Assembly: GCA_963701735.1 (NCBI GenBank)
Contig: CAVPBI010000002.1
Span: forward strand, 1-64,000
Length of the DNA: 64,000 nt
Reading direction: 5' to 3'
Source: CAWABB01 sp963701735
GTDB lineage: Bacteria > Bacteroidota > Ignavibacteria > UBA10030 > UBA6906
Every line of letters begins with the position of its first letter. Position 1 is the stretch's first letter. Shown piece after piece: positions 48,055 through 56,221 of the stretch. The notes below the pieces were generated by a model. The model was not told where the DNA came from, did no database searches, and saw nothing but the letters and a program-made list of their open reading frames with translations. The translations under genes and the position numbers were made by a program.

Positions 48055-48257
48055 GCCGGTGCCGGCGTATACCCGGCCTTGCGAATCGCGCTTTCGATAT
48101 CCTGCCGCGATGCCGCCTTCTCATCGAAGGAGACCTGCGCCTCCCCGATGCTCACCGAGTCGACCCTGACACCGGGGAGCGACGCCAGCTCGCGCCGCAC
48201 CGCTTCGACACAGTGGCCGCACCCCATGCCGTCAATCTGCACCGTTATTGTCGTCAT
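48051..48257 (-). CDS. copZ: CopZ-like heavy-metal-associated domain protein
   Basis: 68-residue HMA-fold copper chaperone: TVQIDGMGCGHCVEAVRREL with the CxxC metal site, and AIRKAGYTPAPA at the end. Most HMA domains have MxCxxC; here it is MGCGHC. ATG at 48257 is preferred over an upstream ATG at 48287 because the longer form adds unrelated residues. It opens the copZ-alkD-copA-smr operon. Confidence 0.88.
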   Translation of the reverse strand: MTTITVQIDGMGCGHCVEAVRRELASLPGVRVDSVSIGEAQVSFDEKAASRQDIESAIRKAGYTPAPA

Positions 48258-48306
48258 TGCGACGCTTTCCCGATCATTCCCGCTCATCCGTTTGGTGTTG
48301 AGACAT

Positions 48307-48388
48307 GCAACGCACACGTTGCCGCACATCCGCCACAGAAGCCTCTGGAAATATAGAGACACCCTCCGGCAGATGCAACGCGCGTTGC
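48307..48388. promoter_or_regulatory. Paired operator-like inverted repeats upstream of copZ
   Basis: GCAACG-CACA-CGTTGC at 48307-48322 and GCAACG-CG-CGTTGC at 48375-48388, the second a perfect 14-base palindrome. Identical 6-base arms occur twice in 82 bases in the divergent copZ/NUDIX intergenic region. They do not match the CueR or CsoR boxes I know. Confidence 0.5.
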
Positions 48389-48418
48389 GGAGGAGGGAAT
48401 GAGTTGGTATCTTCGGTG

Positions 48419-49010
48419 ATGATCACGAGCGCCGCATTTGAACGGATCCTCCGCTCCTCCCTCCCCGCACGTCCAGCGTCGGACATTCGCCAGTGCAGGA
48501 TTGGTCGACGCCGGCGTTCTGGTCCCCGTGCTCCTCCACGACGACGAGCCCCTTCTTCTGTTCACGCGGCGCACCGACCGGGTCGAGACGCACAAGGGGC
48601 AGATCTCGTTTCCGGGCGGGGTGGTAGACCCTGGCGATGCGGACGTCGTCGCCACGGCGCTGCGCGAAACCCACGAAGAACTCGGCGTCGAGCCTGCCTC
48701 CGTTGAGACGCTCGGCCTGCTGGACGATCTTGCCACGCCGACGGGGTTCCGGATCACTCCGGTCGTCGGGATCCTGCGAACTCTTCCCCTTTACAGACCA
48801 AACACGGACGAGGTCGAAGAGGTTTTCGAGGCTCCCGTCTCGATGCTCCTCAATCCGGACATCTGCTCATCGGAGATCCTCGTGCTCGACGGCCTCGCGC
48901 GCAGGGTCTGGACGTATGCGTACGGCCCCCATCGGATCTGGGGCGCGACGGCGTACATCCTCCGCAACCTGCTGTCCTTCGCCACGGGCACATCGCACGA
49001 AGCTCCCTGA
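48419..49010 (+). CDS. NUDIX hydrolase, CoA pyrophosphatase (NudL-like), frameshifted near the start
   Basis: Cleaves CoA or related nucleotide diphosphates. The Nudix box is GGVVDPGDADVVATALRE then THEELGV, preceded by the NudL/UPF0035 signature HKGQISFPGG, which points to CoA pyrophosphatase. The N-terminal part AAFERILRSSLPARPASDIR is in a different frame from VDAGVLVPVLLHDDEPLLLF; a frame change near 48,488-48,505 joins them. If no error exists, the gene would begin at 48438. It is divergent from the copper operon. Confidence 0.8.
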
Positions 49011-49016
49011 AACAGA

Positions 49017-49052
49017 CCGCCCCTCCGCGTCTGCATCGACGGGGAGGGGCGG
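49017..49052. terminator. Bidirectional terminator between convergent genes
   Basis: 10-bp stem CCGCCCCTCC / GGAGGGGCGG with a 16-base loop, between the end of the NUDIX gene and the end of the sigma factor gene. Confidence 0.5.
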
Positions 49053-49072
49053 GATGACGTCCGGCTGCCCGG

Positions 49073-49633
49073 TTACGATTGTGCAAACCCGAGATCCGAA
49101 GGAACGAAGCGGGCGCCAACCCGGTAGCCGCGCGATGTTGCGTACCCCTTCAACTTGTCGAACAGAATCGCTCGCGCCCGGTGCAGACGGGACCGCACGG
49201 TTCCAATGGGAATCTCGAGCGACTCGGCGATCTCTTCGTACGGCAGCTCCTCGATATCGCGGAGCACGATGACGCTCTTGAACTTCTCGGGGAGCCCGCT
49301 GATGGCGCCGGCGATCTCGTCCTCGAAGATGTCATCCACGTCCAGCGCGGCCATATCCCGACGATCGGAGATCTCGCGCGGTGCCATCTGATAGGCGGAG
49401 ATCTGCTCGTCGTATTCGACGTGGTCAGGCTGTCGCTTGACGCGACGGTACTCGTTGATGTACGTGTTGCGCATGATCCTGTACAGCCACGCCTTCGCGT
49501 TGGTTCCTTCTTCGAACTTGTCGAAGAACCGGTACGCCTTCAGGAATGTCTCCTGGAGGAGGTCGCTCGCCTCTTCCTTGTTGGACGTAAGGTAGAGGGC
49601 GTAGTTGTAGAGAAGGTCCATGTGCGGAGCCAT
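49073..49633 (-). CDS. ECF-type RNA polymerase sigma factor
   Basis: 186 residues with sigma region 2 (DLLQETFLKAYRFFDKF, WLYRIMRNTYINEYRR) and region 4 (LPYEEIAESLEIPIGTVRSR). The -10 and -35 recognition helices are both intact. ATG 49633 is the first in-frame start, but the frame upstream reads TGTQHKRFNEEMAPHM, which looks like family sequence; a one-base error would connect it to an ATG at 49679 that has GGAAG 9 bases upstream. No anti-sigma gene is adjacent. Convergent with NUDIX and divergent from nothing obvious. Confidence 0.9.
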   Translation of the reverse strand: MAPHMDLLYNYALYLTSNKEEASDLLQETFLKAYRFFDKFEEGTNAKAWLYRIMRNTYINEYRRVKRQPDHVEYDEQISAYQMAPREISDRRDMAALDVDDIFEDEIAGAISGLPEKFKSVIVLRDIEELPYEEIAESLEIPIGTVRSRLHRARAILFDKLKGYATSRGYRVGARFVPSDLGFAQS

Positions 49634-49878
49634 CTCTTCGTTGAACCTCTTATGCTGTGTGCCCGTCGTAGGCGTTCATGGTTAGTGACTTCCGGCGTTG
49701 GGGATAGATGTTCGCTTCTGTCGTTTTATTCGATATAGACGATTCTGATGATTCAATATAACCTCTCTCCAGCCCTTTGTCAAGACCCTACAAGAAAACT
49801 ATTTGCTGCGATAATTGGTTGATATAACAACAAGTTACAGGAACCAGCTGGAAGCCGCGCGGATGGCCCAAGAATCAC

Positions 49879-49905
49879 AAAAAAAAGGGGCCCAAAATGG
49901 GCCCC
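49879..49905 (-). terminator. Intrinsic terminator of the Exb-TonB-TPR operon
   Basis: On the minus strand GGGGCCC-ATTTT-GGGCCCC is followed by eight U residues, a textbook rho-independent terminator, 25 bases after the TPR gene stop. Confidence 0.9.
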
Positions 49906-49929
49906 TGTTGACACCTGCTCCCTGGCTGT

Positions 49930-51753
49930 TTAGTTCGCGCCGGGGCAGCCGATCCTTTCCATCCCCTTCTTCGCATCGGCGTTTCCGGGGTTCAGTCGGA
50001 GGACCTTCCGGTACTCCTCGCACGCCTCGCCCGTGAGCTTCCGGTTCCCCTCGTCATCCCCCTCAACGCGCAGCAGGACCAATCCCTGCGCAAGCCAGAG
50101 GTGGGACATGTAGTTGTTCGGGTTCATCTCCACGGAGCGGCGGAAGTGCGTCACCGCTTCGGTGATCCGCTTACGGTTCTCTGCCGGGTCGCCCTTTGGA
50201 TCCAGCGTCTGCAACACAGCCTGTCCCCATGAGAACCGGCTGTCCGCGTTGTCATACCCGGACCCCTGCGCCTTGCGATAGCCGTCAACGGCTTTTTCGT
50301 ACTGTTGCTTCTGGAACCAGTACGACGCGCTCATGTACTGCGCTTCGCCGATCTCCTTCTTGTACTTCACCGGGTCGCTCTGCGCCTGGGTCAGCACCTC
50401 GTCATACTGCGCCTTCGCCTCGTCGAGGGAGTCCATCAACGAGAGCGTCCGTCCGAGCCAGAGCCGGCCCAGGAGGAAGTCAGGCTTCATGGTCACGGTT
50501 TTCGTGAGCAGCTCGTGCGCGCGCTGATAGTTCTTGACCTGCATGTACGATGCCGAGGCGTTGATGTACGCGCTGAGCGAGCGGGGATCGCAGGCGATCC
50601 TTTTCTCGAACATCTGCGCGGCCTTGTCGTACTCCTGCTTCTTCATGTACAGCGAGCCGAGCGAGAAATACGGTTCGCAGTTCGTTGAATCGGTCTCGAC
50701 CGCCGACAGGAGCGCCTTCATCGCGTCGTCCTCGCGGCCGAGGCCATAGAGCGCGATGCCGTATTTGCCCTGGTCTTCCGGCTTGATTGCATTCCGCCGC
50801 TCCAGCCCACCGAACGCGCCGATGGCCCCCGCGTAGTCCTTCGTCTCGGCCAGCGAGTACGCGTAGATGCGCCAGACGTCGGCGTTGCTTGAATCCAGCT
50901 CCAGCGAGCGCTTCGCCGCCTTTGCCGCCTCGGGAAAATCTTCTGCGCCGAACAGCGCCTTCGCCAGGTTCTGCGAGCCAGGCACACCCTGCGGGTCCAG
51001 GGTCGCATATTTCCGCAGTGGAGGAATTGCTTTCTGGTACATCTTCGCCAGCACCAGGATCTCGCCCTTCTCCAGATAGGCCCGCGCATACGTGGAGTCC
51101 ACGACGATGACCCCCTCGTACTCCTTCACCGCCTCGTTGTATTGCCGCTGCTTCTTGAACAGGCGCCCCAGCGTCATCCGCGTCTCGATGTCCCTGGGAT
51201 TCAGCTCGATGGCCTTCTGGTAGTTCAGCACGGCCAGCGGCGCCACCCCCTGCTTCGCATACGCAGTCGCAAGGCCCTTGTACACTTCGACGTTCTTGTC
51301 GTCGTACTCCTTTGCGAGCGTCAGGACGCGAATGGCATTGTCGACCGAGTCCGCAGCGACCAGCGCAAGGCCGTAGGCACTGAGCACGGCGGGGTCTTTG
51401 CGCGCCAGCCTCTCCGCACGGCGATACGCGCTGAGCGCGTTGGGAAGATCCTTCTTCTGCATGTACGCGTCGCCGAGCGTCTTCAGCGCCGCGACGTTCT
51501 CGTCGTCGCTCTTCACCGACCCCTCCAGATACCGGATCGCGTCGTCGGTACGTCCCTGCGCGAACGCGATTGCCCCGAGGTAGTATCCGGCTTCGGCCTG
51601 TTTCTGGTTGGCCTTCAGGGCGTCCTGAAATCCCGTGATCGCCGCCGCCGTGTCGCGGGCGGTCAGCGACCCCTTCGCTTTCCCGATGAAGTCCTGTGCC
51701 GTGGCACCGGCGGTCACACTGATGATGAGCATTGCAAGAACGAGCGTTCTCAT
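49930..51753 (-). CDS. Secreted tetratricopeptide-repeat protein
   Basis: 607 residues: signal peptide MRTLVLAMLIISVTAGATAQ followed by about 14 TPR-like units (for example AVLNYQKAIELNPRDIETRM, AVTHFRRSVEMNPNNYMSHL). It ends with CEEYRKVLRLNPGNADAKKG. Likely a periplasmic scaffold. It is the last gene of the ExbB/ExbD/TonB/PstS-like operon, 10 bases after the PstS-like gene, an order seen widely in Bacteroidota; the function of the cluster is unsettled. Confidence 0.88.
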   Translation of the reverse strand: MRTLVLAMLIISVTAGATAQDFIGKAKGSLTARDTAAAITGFQDALKANQKQAEAGYYLGAIAFAQGRTDDAIRYLEGSVKSDDENVAALKTLGDAYMQKKDLPNALSAYRRAERLARKDPAVLSAYGLALVAADSVDNAIRVLTLAKEYDDKNVEVYKGLATAYAKQGVAPLAVLNYQKAIELNPRDIETRMTLGRLFKKQRQYNEAVKEYEGVIVVDSTYARAYLEKGEILVLAKMYQKAIPPLRKYATLDPQGVPGSQNLAKALFGAEDFPEAAKAAKRSLELDSSNADVWRIYAYSLAETKDYAGAIGAFGGLERRNAIKPEDQGKYGIALYGLGREDDAMKALLSAVETDSTNCEPYFSLGSLYMKKQEYDKAAQMFEKRIACDPRSLSAYINASASYMQVKNYQRAHELLTKTVTMKPDFLLGRLWLGRTLSLMDSLDEAKAQYDEVLTQAQSDPVKYKKEIGEAQYMSASYWFQKQQYEKAVDGYRKAQGSGYDNADSRFSWGQAVLQTLDPKGDPAENRKRITEAVTHFRRSVEMNPNNYMSHLWLAQGLVLLRVEGDDEGNRKLTGEACEEYRKVLRLNPGNADAKKGMERIGCPGAN

Positions 51754-51763
51754 GCTTCTGGTC

Positions 51764-52696
51764 CTACCTGGATGAGAGTTGGATGAGGCGCACCGGCATG
51801 GTCTTCGGCACCAGGCCGGCCTCCTGAAAAGCTTTCTGTCCCGGGGGGCTGCTGACGAAGGCGATGAACCCCAGGCTCAGATCGCGAGTCACTTCGCGCG
51901 TGTAGATGTAGACCGGTGTTGACAGGGGATAGTAGTACAGATACAGATACGCTTGCGCCGGGCTGAAGTACTTGCCCGCCGGCAGGCTGGTGTCCGGTCT
52001 GAACCCGGGCCCTCCGACGGCCATGACGTTGACATCGCCGGCACCCGGCAGCCAGTTCAAAGGCACCAGCCCGATCGCGTTCGGCGTACGCGCGACGGTT
52101 TTGACGATATCCGCACTTCGGGAAACCGGCGTTGCGCTGAGCCCGAAGGGGCGGCCCTTCAAAATCGAATCTCTGAATGCCTCGTTGGTGCTCGAGTTCA
52201 ATCCGCCGATCACGGCTTCGATCACGTGCCCGGTACCGCGCCCCGACCAGGTGGTCCGGGTGCCGCTGAAGATGCTGTCCAGCTCCCCGATCCTGATCTC
52301 CTTCTGCTGGTTCGACGGATGGGTGATGACCGCCACCGCCGACTGGGCCACGTGATGCTCCTCGAACCAGATCTTCGCGTCGGTCAGCGCCTTACGCTCG
52401 CCGTCGTTCAGCCGCCGTGCGATCGCGATCACGCGCACGCTGTCGGCCGCAAAGGCCGCGACCACCTCACGCGCTTCCATGACGCGGACTTCGATCGCCG
52501 ACCCCTCGTACTGCGCCTGGAAGTCGCCGACCTCGCGGCGCATCACGGGCTCGATCGCCTCATCCACAGCGACGACGAGCGACCCCTTGGTCAGGGCCGT
52601 CGATCCCGGTTCACGGTTGCAGGCCGGGCCCGTTACCGCCGTCAGCACGACGGCGACTCCTGCGGCCAGCGTCACCACGACGTCCCGAGCGCACAT
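51764..52696 (-). CDS. PstS-like phosphate-type substrate-binding lipoprotein
   Basis: About 310 residues. ATG at 52696 opens a lipoprotein signal (VVVTLAAGVAVVLTAVTGPA then C) with lipobox TGPAC. The rest is a type II periplasmic binding fold of the PstS kind: LVVAVDEAIEPVMRREVGDF, the ligand loop GGLNSSTNEAFRDSIL and IGLVPLNWLPG. No Pst permease or ATPase is nearby, so it is not a normal ABC partner; in this conserved Exb/TonB cluster it may bind a ligand for, or regulate, the energised system. Confidence 0.85.
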   Translation of the reverse strand: MCARDVVVTLAAGVAVVLTAVTGPACNREPGSTALTKGSLVVAVDEAIEPVMRREVGDFQAQYEGSAIEVRVMEAREVVAAFAADSVRVIAIARRLNDGERKALTDAKIWFEEHHVAQSAVAVITHPSNQQKEIRIGELDSIFSGTRTTWSGRGTGHVIEAVIGGLNSSTNEAFRDSILKGRPFGLSATPVSRSADIVKTVARTPNAIGLVPLNWLPGAGDVNVMAVGGPGFRPDTSLPAGKYFSPAQAYLYLYYYPLSTPVYIYTREVTRDLSLGFIAFVSSPPGQKAFQEAGLVPKTMPVRLIQLSSR

Positions 52697-52862
52697 ACTC
52701 CACCACGAAACGATAGAGTCCATAGAGTAAGACCACGATGCCGAGAATTTGCCGGAACTGCGGGGGCGTGCTCAGCGGCACGAGGACGCCGAGTGCCACC
52801 AGCCCGCCCACAACCACAGCACCTGCGGAGAGCGCGAGAATCACATAGTGAACGACGCCCAC
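52611..52862 (-). CDS. Small two-helix membrane protein
   Basis: 83 residues from a GTG at 52862 (AGGGAGG upstream): two hydrophobic helices (VILALSAGAVVVGGLVALGV and ILGIVVLLYGLYRFVVEYV), then a basic tail. The middle RQILGIVVLLYGLYRF resembles a short membrane protein found at the same place in Bacteroidota Exb/TonB clusters. Its last 86 bases overlap the PstS-like gene; the Arg/Gly-rich tail may come from a frame error, and the real protein may stop near residue 57. Confidence 0.6.
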   Translation of the reverse strand: MGVVHYVILALSAGAVVVGGLVALGVLVPLSTPPQFRQILGIVVLLYGLYRFVVEYVRSGRRGDAGRRSRRRADGGNGPGLQP

Positions 52863-52883
52863 GCATCCTCCCTGAGAGCCGAA

Positions 52884-52905
52884 CGGGGGAGGCATGCCTC
52901 CCCCG
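52884..52905. terminator. Perfect 22-base palindrome downstream of tonB
   Basis: CGGGGGAGGCATGCCTCCCCCG, fully self-complementary, in the tonB-small membrane protein gap. Could be an attenuator, an mRNA-stabilising hairpin or a protein-binding site inside the operon. Confidence 0.45.
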
Positions 52906-52927
52906 TCGCATCGGCACTCGCGTCAGG

Positions 52928-53667
52928 TTACTTGCGGTCGGCCAGCTTGAACTTGAACGGCACCGACACCCAGACGGCCACGGGACCGTTGTTCATGTAG
53001 GCCGGCGTGAAGACGAACTGCTTGGCGGCCTCGACCGCGGGCTCGTTGAAGATCTCCGCGTCGCTCTTGATCACCACCACCTGCTTCGCCTTCCCTTCCT
53101 TGTCGACCCAGATCTTCACCCAGACCTTGCCTTCGAGCCCGGCGCGCATGGCGAGCTCCGGATACTTGGGCTCGACCTTCTTCACGACTACCGGTTCCTT
53201 CTCCACCGGGACGAAATCGGGCGGCGGCCCGTCGTCCTGGATCTGGATGTCCTGCTCGATCTCTACCGCGCCCCCTCGCCCAGTCCTTCACCCACCGGGG
53301 CGACTTGCTGACTCATCTCGGTTTGCGTAGCGAACACCTGATCGGCGGTCACCTCCGCATCCGGCACCGGAACGGGCGTACCGACCGTCGGCTTTGCGAC
53401 CGGAGCCGAGACTGAAATCGGCGGCGGCGTGTTCGCCGCCGCGATCGACGGCGGCGGCCCGAGATCGCTGTACTTCAAGATGCGGACGGACACGGTGGGC
53501 GGCTCCTCCGCCTGGAGCAACCCGCCGAGATAGTACGATCCGACAATGCCGAAGTGAATCGCCGTGGAAATTCCCAGCGCGGTCAGCCAGTATCTCTGGT
53601 AGTTGCGCTTGAGCTCGACGGCACCGTACTGGCCACCCGCGGCGACTGTCGCTGCTGTGCTTGCCAT
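52928..53667 (-). CDS. tonB: TonB-family energy transducer, frameshifted
   Basis: About 246 residues: cytoplasmic N-terminus, one membrane helix (YWLTALGISTAIHFGIVGSY), a Pro-rich periplasmic linker (PPPSIAAANTPPPISVSAPV) and a TonB C-terminal domain (VEPKYPELAMRAGLEGKVWV, FVFTPAYMNNGPVAVWVSVP). A frame change near 53,265-53,280, in a C-rich run, separates linker and C-terminal domain. It couples the proton motive force harvested by ExbB/ExbD to outer-membrane or periplasmic partners. Confidence 0.88.
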
Positions 53668-53686
53668 GTGGTGTCTTCTCCCTTCC

Positions 53687-54184
53687 CTACGCCTGGGCTT
53701 TCTTCAGCAGTTCTTTGTCCTGCTCCGTCATCGGCGCCAGGCTGAACCGCTGGATGTTGGCGAAGTTCGTCAGCTCGTCGATAATGTCGACCAGGTTGAT
53801 GTACTTGCCCTCCCGGTCTATCTTTATTAACGCCACGACCTTCGGATTAGTTGCCTGCTCTTTCAGGAAGGTCCGCAGCGTCCCCGCAGGGAGCAGCTTC
53901 GGCGCCCCGATGCCGGCGCTCCAGTAGATCGCGCCCTCCTTGTCGATCCTGAGCGTAAGCAGGTTTGATTCCGCCACGTCGACCTTCACGTCCTTGTCGG
54001 GCGGAAGGTTGATTTCCATCGTCTGCGGCCTGCTCATCGACGTCGTCAGCATGAAGAACGTCAGCAGCAGGAACGCAACGTCGACCAGGGGTGTCATGTC
54101 GATGCGAACCCCGAGGCGACGACCCTTTTTCTTCTTCTTGCCTTTGGTTTTTCGCTCTCTTTGAGCGACATCTCCGCCAGCCAT
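53687..54184 (-). CDS. exbD: Biopolymer transport protein ExbD (second copy)
   Basis: 165 residues with a very basic N-terminus (KTKGKKKKKGRRLGVRIDMT), one membrane helix VDVAFLLLTFFMLTTSM that carries the proton-conducting Asp, and a periplasmic domain ending in LAPMTEQDKELLKKAQA. Longer cytoplasmic tail than the upstream paralogue. Partner of ExbB; 24 bases after the first exbD. Confidence 0.93.
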   Translation of the reverse strand: MAGGDVAQRERKTKGKKKKKGRRLGVRIDMTPLVDVAFLLLTFFMLTTSMSRPQTMEINLPPDKDVKVDVAESNLLTLRIDKEGAIYWSAGIGAPKLLPAGTLRTFLKEQATNPKVVALIKIDREGKYINLVDIIDELTNFANIQRFSLAPMTEQDKELLKKAQA

Positions 54185-54208
54185 ATGAGTCTCCTGATTC
54201 CGGGATCG

Positions 54209-54682
54209 TTACGGTTCGACGTTCGCAGCCAGGTTTGTGACCAGGCTGAATCGGGTGATCTGCGTCTTGAGCAGGATGTCCATGACGTCCTCGGTCACCC
54301 CGTACTCTGAATTGCGGTCACCCTTGATGACCGTGCGCAGCTTGGGATTCATCGTGCGTGCCTGCACGAGGAGGTTCCCCAGCTGGTCTTTCTCTACCAG
54401 GATGCTCGCCTTCAGCTCGTTCTCCTTCCCGAACAGCCGTCCCCGCAGAATCTGCGAGTCGAGCCCGAGAAAGATGCGGCCGTCATCGGCGATATTGATG
54501 GTCATGACGTCGGACTCGGGAAGCTTGAACTCCGAGTGCGACGACGGGAGCGTGATCGACACCTCTTCCGGTGGTTTGAACTGCGTCGTCAGCATGAAGA
54601 ACGTGAGCAGAAGAAACGCCACGTCCACCAGCGGGGTCATGTCGATCCGGACGCCCTGACGGTGTGGTTTGAATTTCGGCAT
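54209..54682 (-). CDS. exbD: Biopolymer transport protein ExbD (first copy)
   Basis: 157 residues: RIDMTPLVDVAFLLLTFFML with the Asp in the membrane helix, then a periplasmic domain (VSITLPSSHSEFKLPESDVM, GVTEDVMDILLKTQITRFSL). Two different ExbD proteins in one operon are typical of this Bacteroidota cluster and suggest a hetero-dimer in the ExbB pentamer. Confidence 0.93.
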   Translation of the reverse strand: MPKFKPHRQGVRIDMTPLVDVAFLLLTFFMLTTQFKPPEEVSITLPSSHSEFKLPESDVMTINIADDGRIFLGLDSQILRGRLFGKENELKASILVEKDQLGNLLVQARTMNPKLRTVIKGDRNSEYGVTEDVMDILLKTQITRFSLVTNLAANVEP

Positions 54683-54704
54683 GGGCTTGGGCCTCCGTCC
54701 GCCC

Positions 54705-55485
54705 TTAGTCCGACGTCTTCGTGTTCAGGATCTGGACGACGTTGTAGCTCGACTCGTCGATCATGTAGGTAAAGTTGTCCACCTTCGTCACGAAGAAATT
54801 GTAGGCCACGATACCGATGATGGCGGCCAGCAGGCCGAGGGCCGTGTTGATCAGCGCTTCGGAGATACCGATCGAGAGCTGGATGGCGTCAGGGGCGCCT
54901 GCGCGGGCGAGGGCGGCGAACGCACGGATCATGCCGATGGTCGTGCCGAGCAGCCCGAGCATGGTCGCGATGGAGGCGATGGTGGACAGCGCCACGAGGT
55001 TGCGCTCCAGGAGCGGGGTCTCGAGGCTGGTCGCCTCTTCAATGGCGCGCTGCACTTCCGCCATCTTCTTCTCGTTGTCCAGCTTCTTGTCGCCCTGGAT
55101 GGCCTTGAAGCGCTCCAGACCGGTGCGGATGATGTTCGCCGCGGAGCCGCGCTGCTTGTCGCATGCCTTGATGGCGTCCTCAATACGGCCGGCCATCAGG
55201 TGGCCCTGCATCTCCTTCAGGAACTTCGGGACAGACGCGCGGCCCTGAGCCTTCTTGAGCGAAAAGATGCGCTCGAAGACGAGCGTGAAATCCAGCAGCG
55301 TCAGGGTGATCAGACAGCGGCACGACGATGCCGCCGGTGTACACCGTTCCGAGAAGGTTGTTCGGGACCGTGCGCACCTCGCCGTTCGCGAAGTTCGCAG
55401 GATTCCCGAGCACGAAGAAGAAGATGATGAACGCGACAGCAGCGGTTGCGAAAATGGCCGCCGTGAGAAAAATGGACTGCTTCAT
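54705..55485 (-). CDS. exbB: MotA/TolQ/ExbB proton channel protein, frameshifted
   Basis: About 259 residues in two frames joined near 55,310 (TGGIVVPL / LITLTLLDFTLVFERIFSLK). N-terminal helix FLTAAIFATAAVAFIIFFFV, a second around the shift, and the conserved ExbB core NLVALSTIASIATMLGLLGT then TIGMIRAFAALA and ALINTALGLLAAIIGIVAYN. Forms the inner-membrane pentamer around ExbD. Confidence 0.9.
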
Positions 55486-55536
55486 CGGTTACTCCTGTGA
55501 ATGTGGGTTAGGGTTGCACAGAGTGTGGCGCGAGCG

Positions 55537-55893
55537 CTAGCCCAGCGTCGCCTCGAGGGCCTTCACGGCTTCTTCCCTCGTCTCGGTGACGTCGAACACG
55601 AGCGTCAACTTCGTGATCACGAAAATGTTGTTGATGTTCTTGTTGATGCCGGTCATTTTCACCTTGCCGCCGTTCCGCGAGAAGGTGGTGTGCGTCGAGA
55701 CCAGCACGCCGATCGCCGTGCTGTTCAGATATGTGACCTTGGACAGGTCGATGATCAGGTTCTTCGTGCCCTGTTCCACGAAGTCCGCCACGGCACTCCG
55801 GAGTTCGTCCGTTTCCTCGCCGCCAACAAGCGAACCCTTGACTTCGATAATGCCGATCTTGCCGCTGTGGAGCGTTGTGGTTTTCACCGACAT
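55537..55893 (-). CDS. STAS-domain protein (anti-anti-sigma factor type)
   Basis: 118 residues from ATG 55893, with GGAGG just upstream. STAS landmarks: GIIEVKGSLVGGEETDEL, NLIIDLSKVTYLNSTAIGVL with the phosphorylatable Ser/Thr, and FVITKLTLVFDV. Such proteins switch partner kinases or membrane complexes by phosphorylation. It is the first gene of the Exb/TonB operon, 52 bases ahead of exbB; no partner kinase is encoded next to it. Confidence 0.88.
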   Translation of the reverse strand: MSVKTTTLHSGKIGIIEVKGSLVGGEETDELRSAVADFVEQGTKNLIIDLSKVTYLNSTAIGVLVSTHTTFSRNGGKVKMTGINKNINNIFVITKLTLVFDVTETREEAVKALEATLG

Positions 55894-56221
55894 GGTTCCT
55901 CCAAAGATACGGGCTAACGATGATGTGAGTGAATCCGCGATCGCCGCAGGCACAGATGATGACATGGGGCGAAACCTCCCGCATGGGGAGAGTACAAACC
56001 CGATGCCACCCGGACCCGGCGTGAGGAGAATCCGCCGGCGCCCTTCATATCAACACGTTATCACCTGAGATGTGCCACCCGGAAGTATCGCGCGGACTGC
56101 AGAATGCACGGCGATCGAGGCACGCAACAGGAAGGAACGGCTAAACCAGTGCGGGCCAATATAGTAACCGACCCTGCAAATTGCAAGAAACTGCGGGCCG
56201 CCAGCGACCTCAAGAATGGCC
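55894..56221. promoter_or_regulatory. Intergenic region upstream of the STAS-Exb operon, with a possible sigma-54 promoter
   Basis: No gene seen in 328 bases. On the minus strand GTGGCATCGGGTTTGTA (55993-56009) resembles a sigma-54 site (TGGCAC-N5-TTGCA, one mismatch in each element) about 100 bases before the STAS start. TGCAAATTGCA near 56,175 is a short inverted repeat. The NtrC-type gene next to it makes this worth testing; evidence is weak. Confidence 0.3.
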
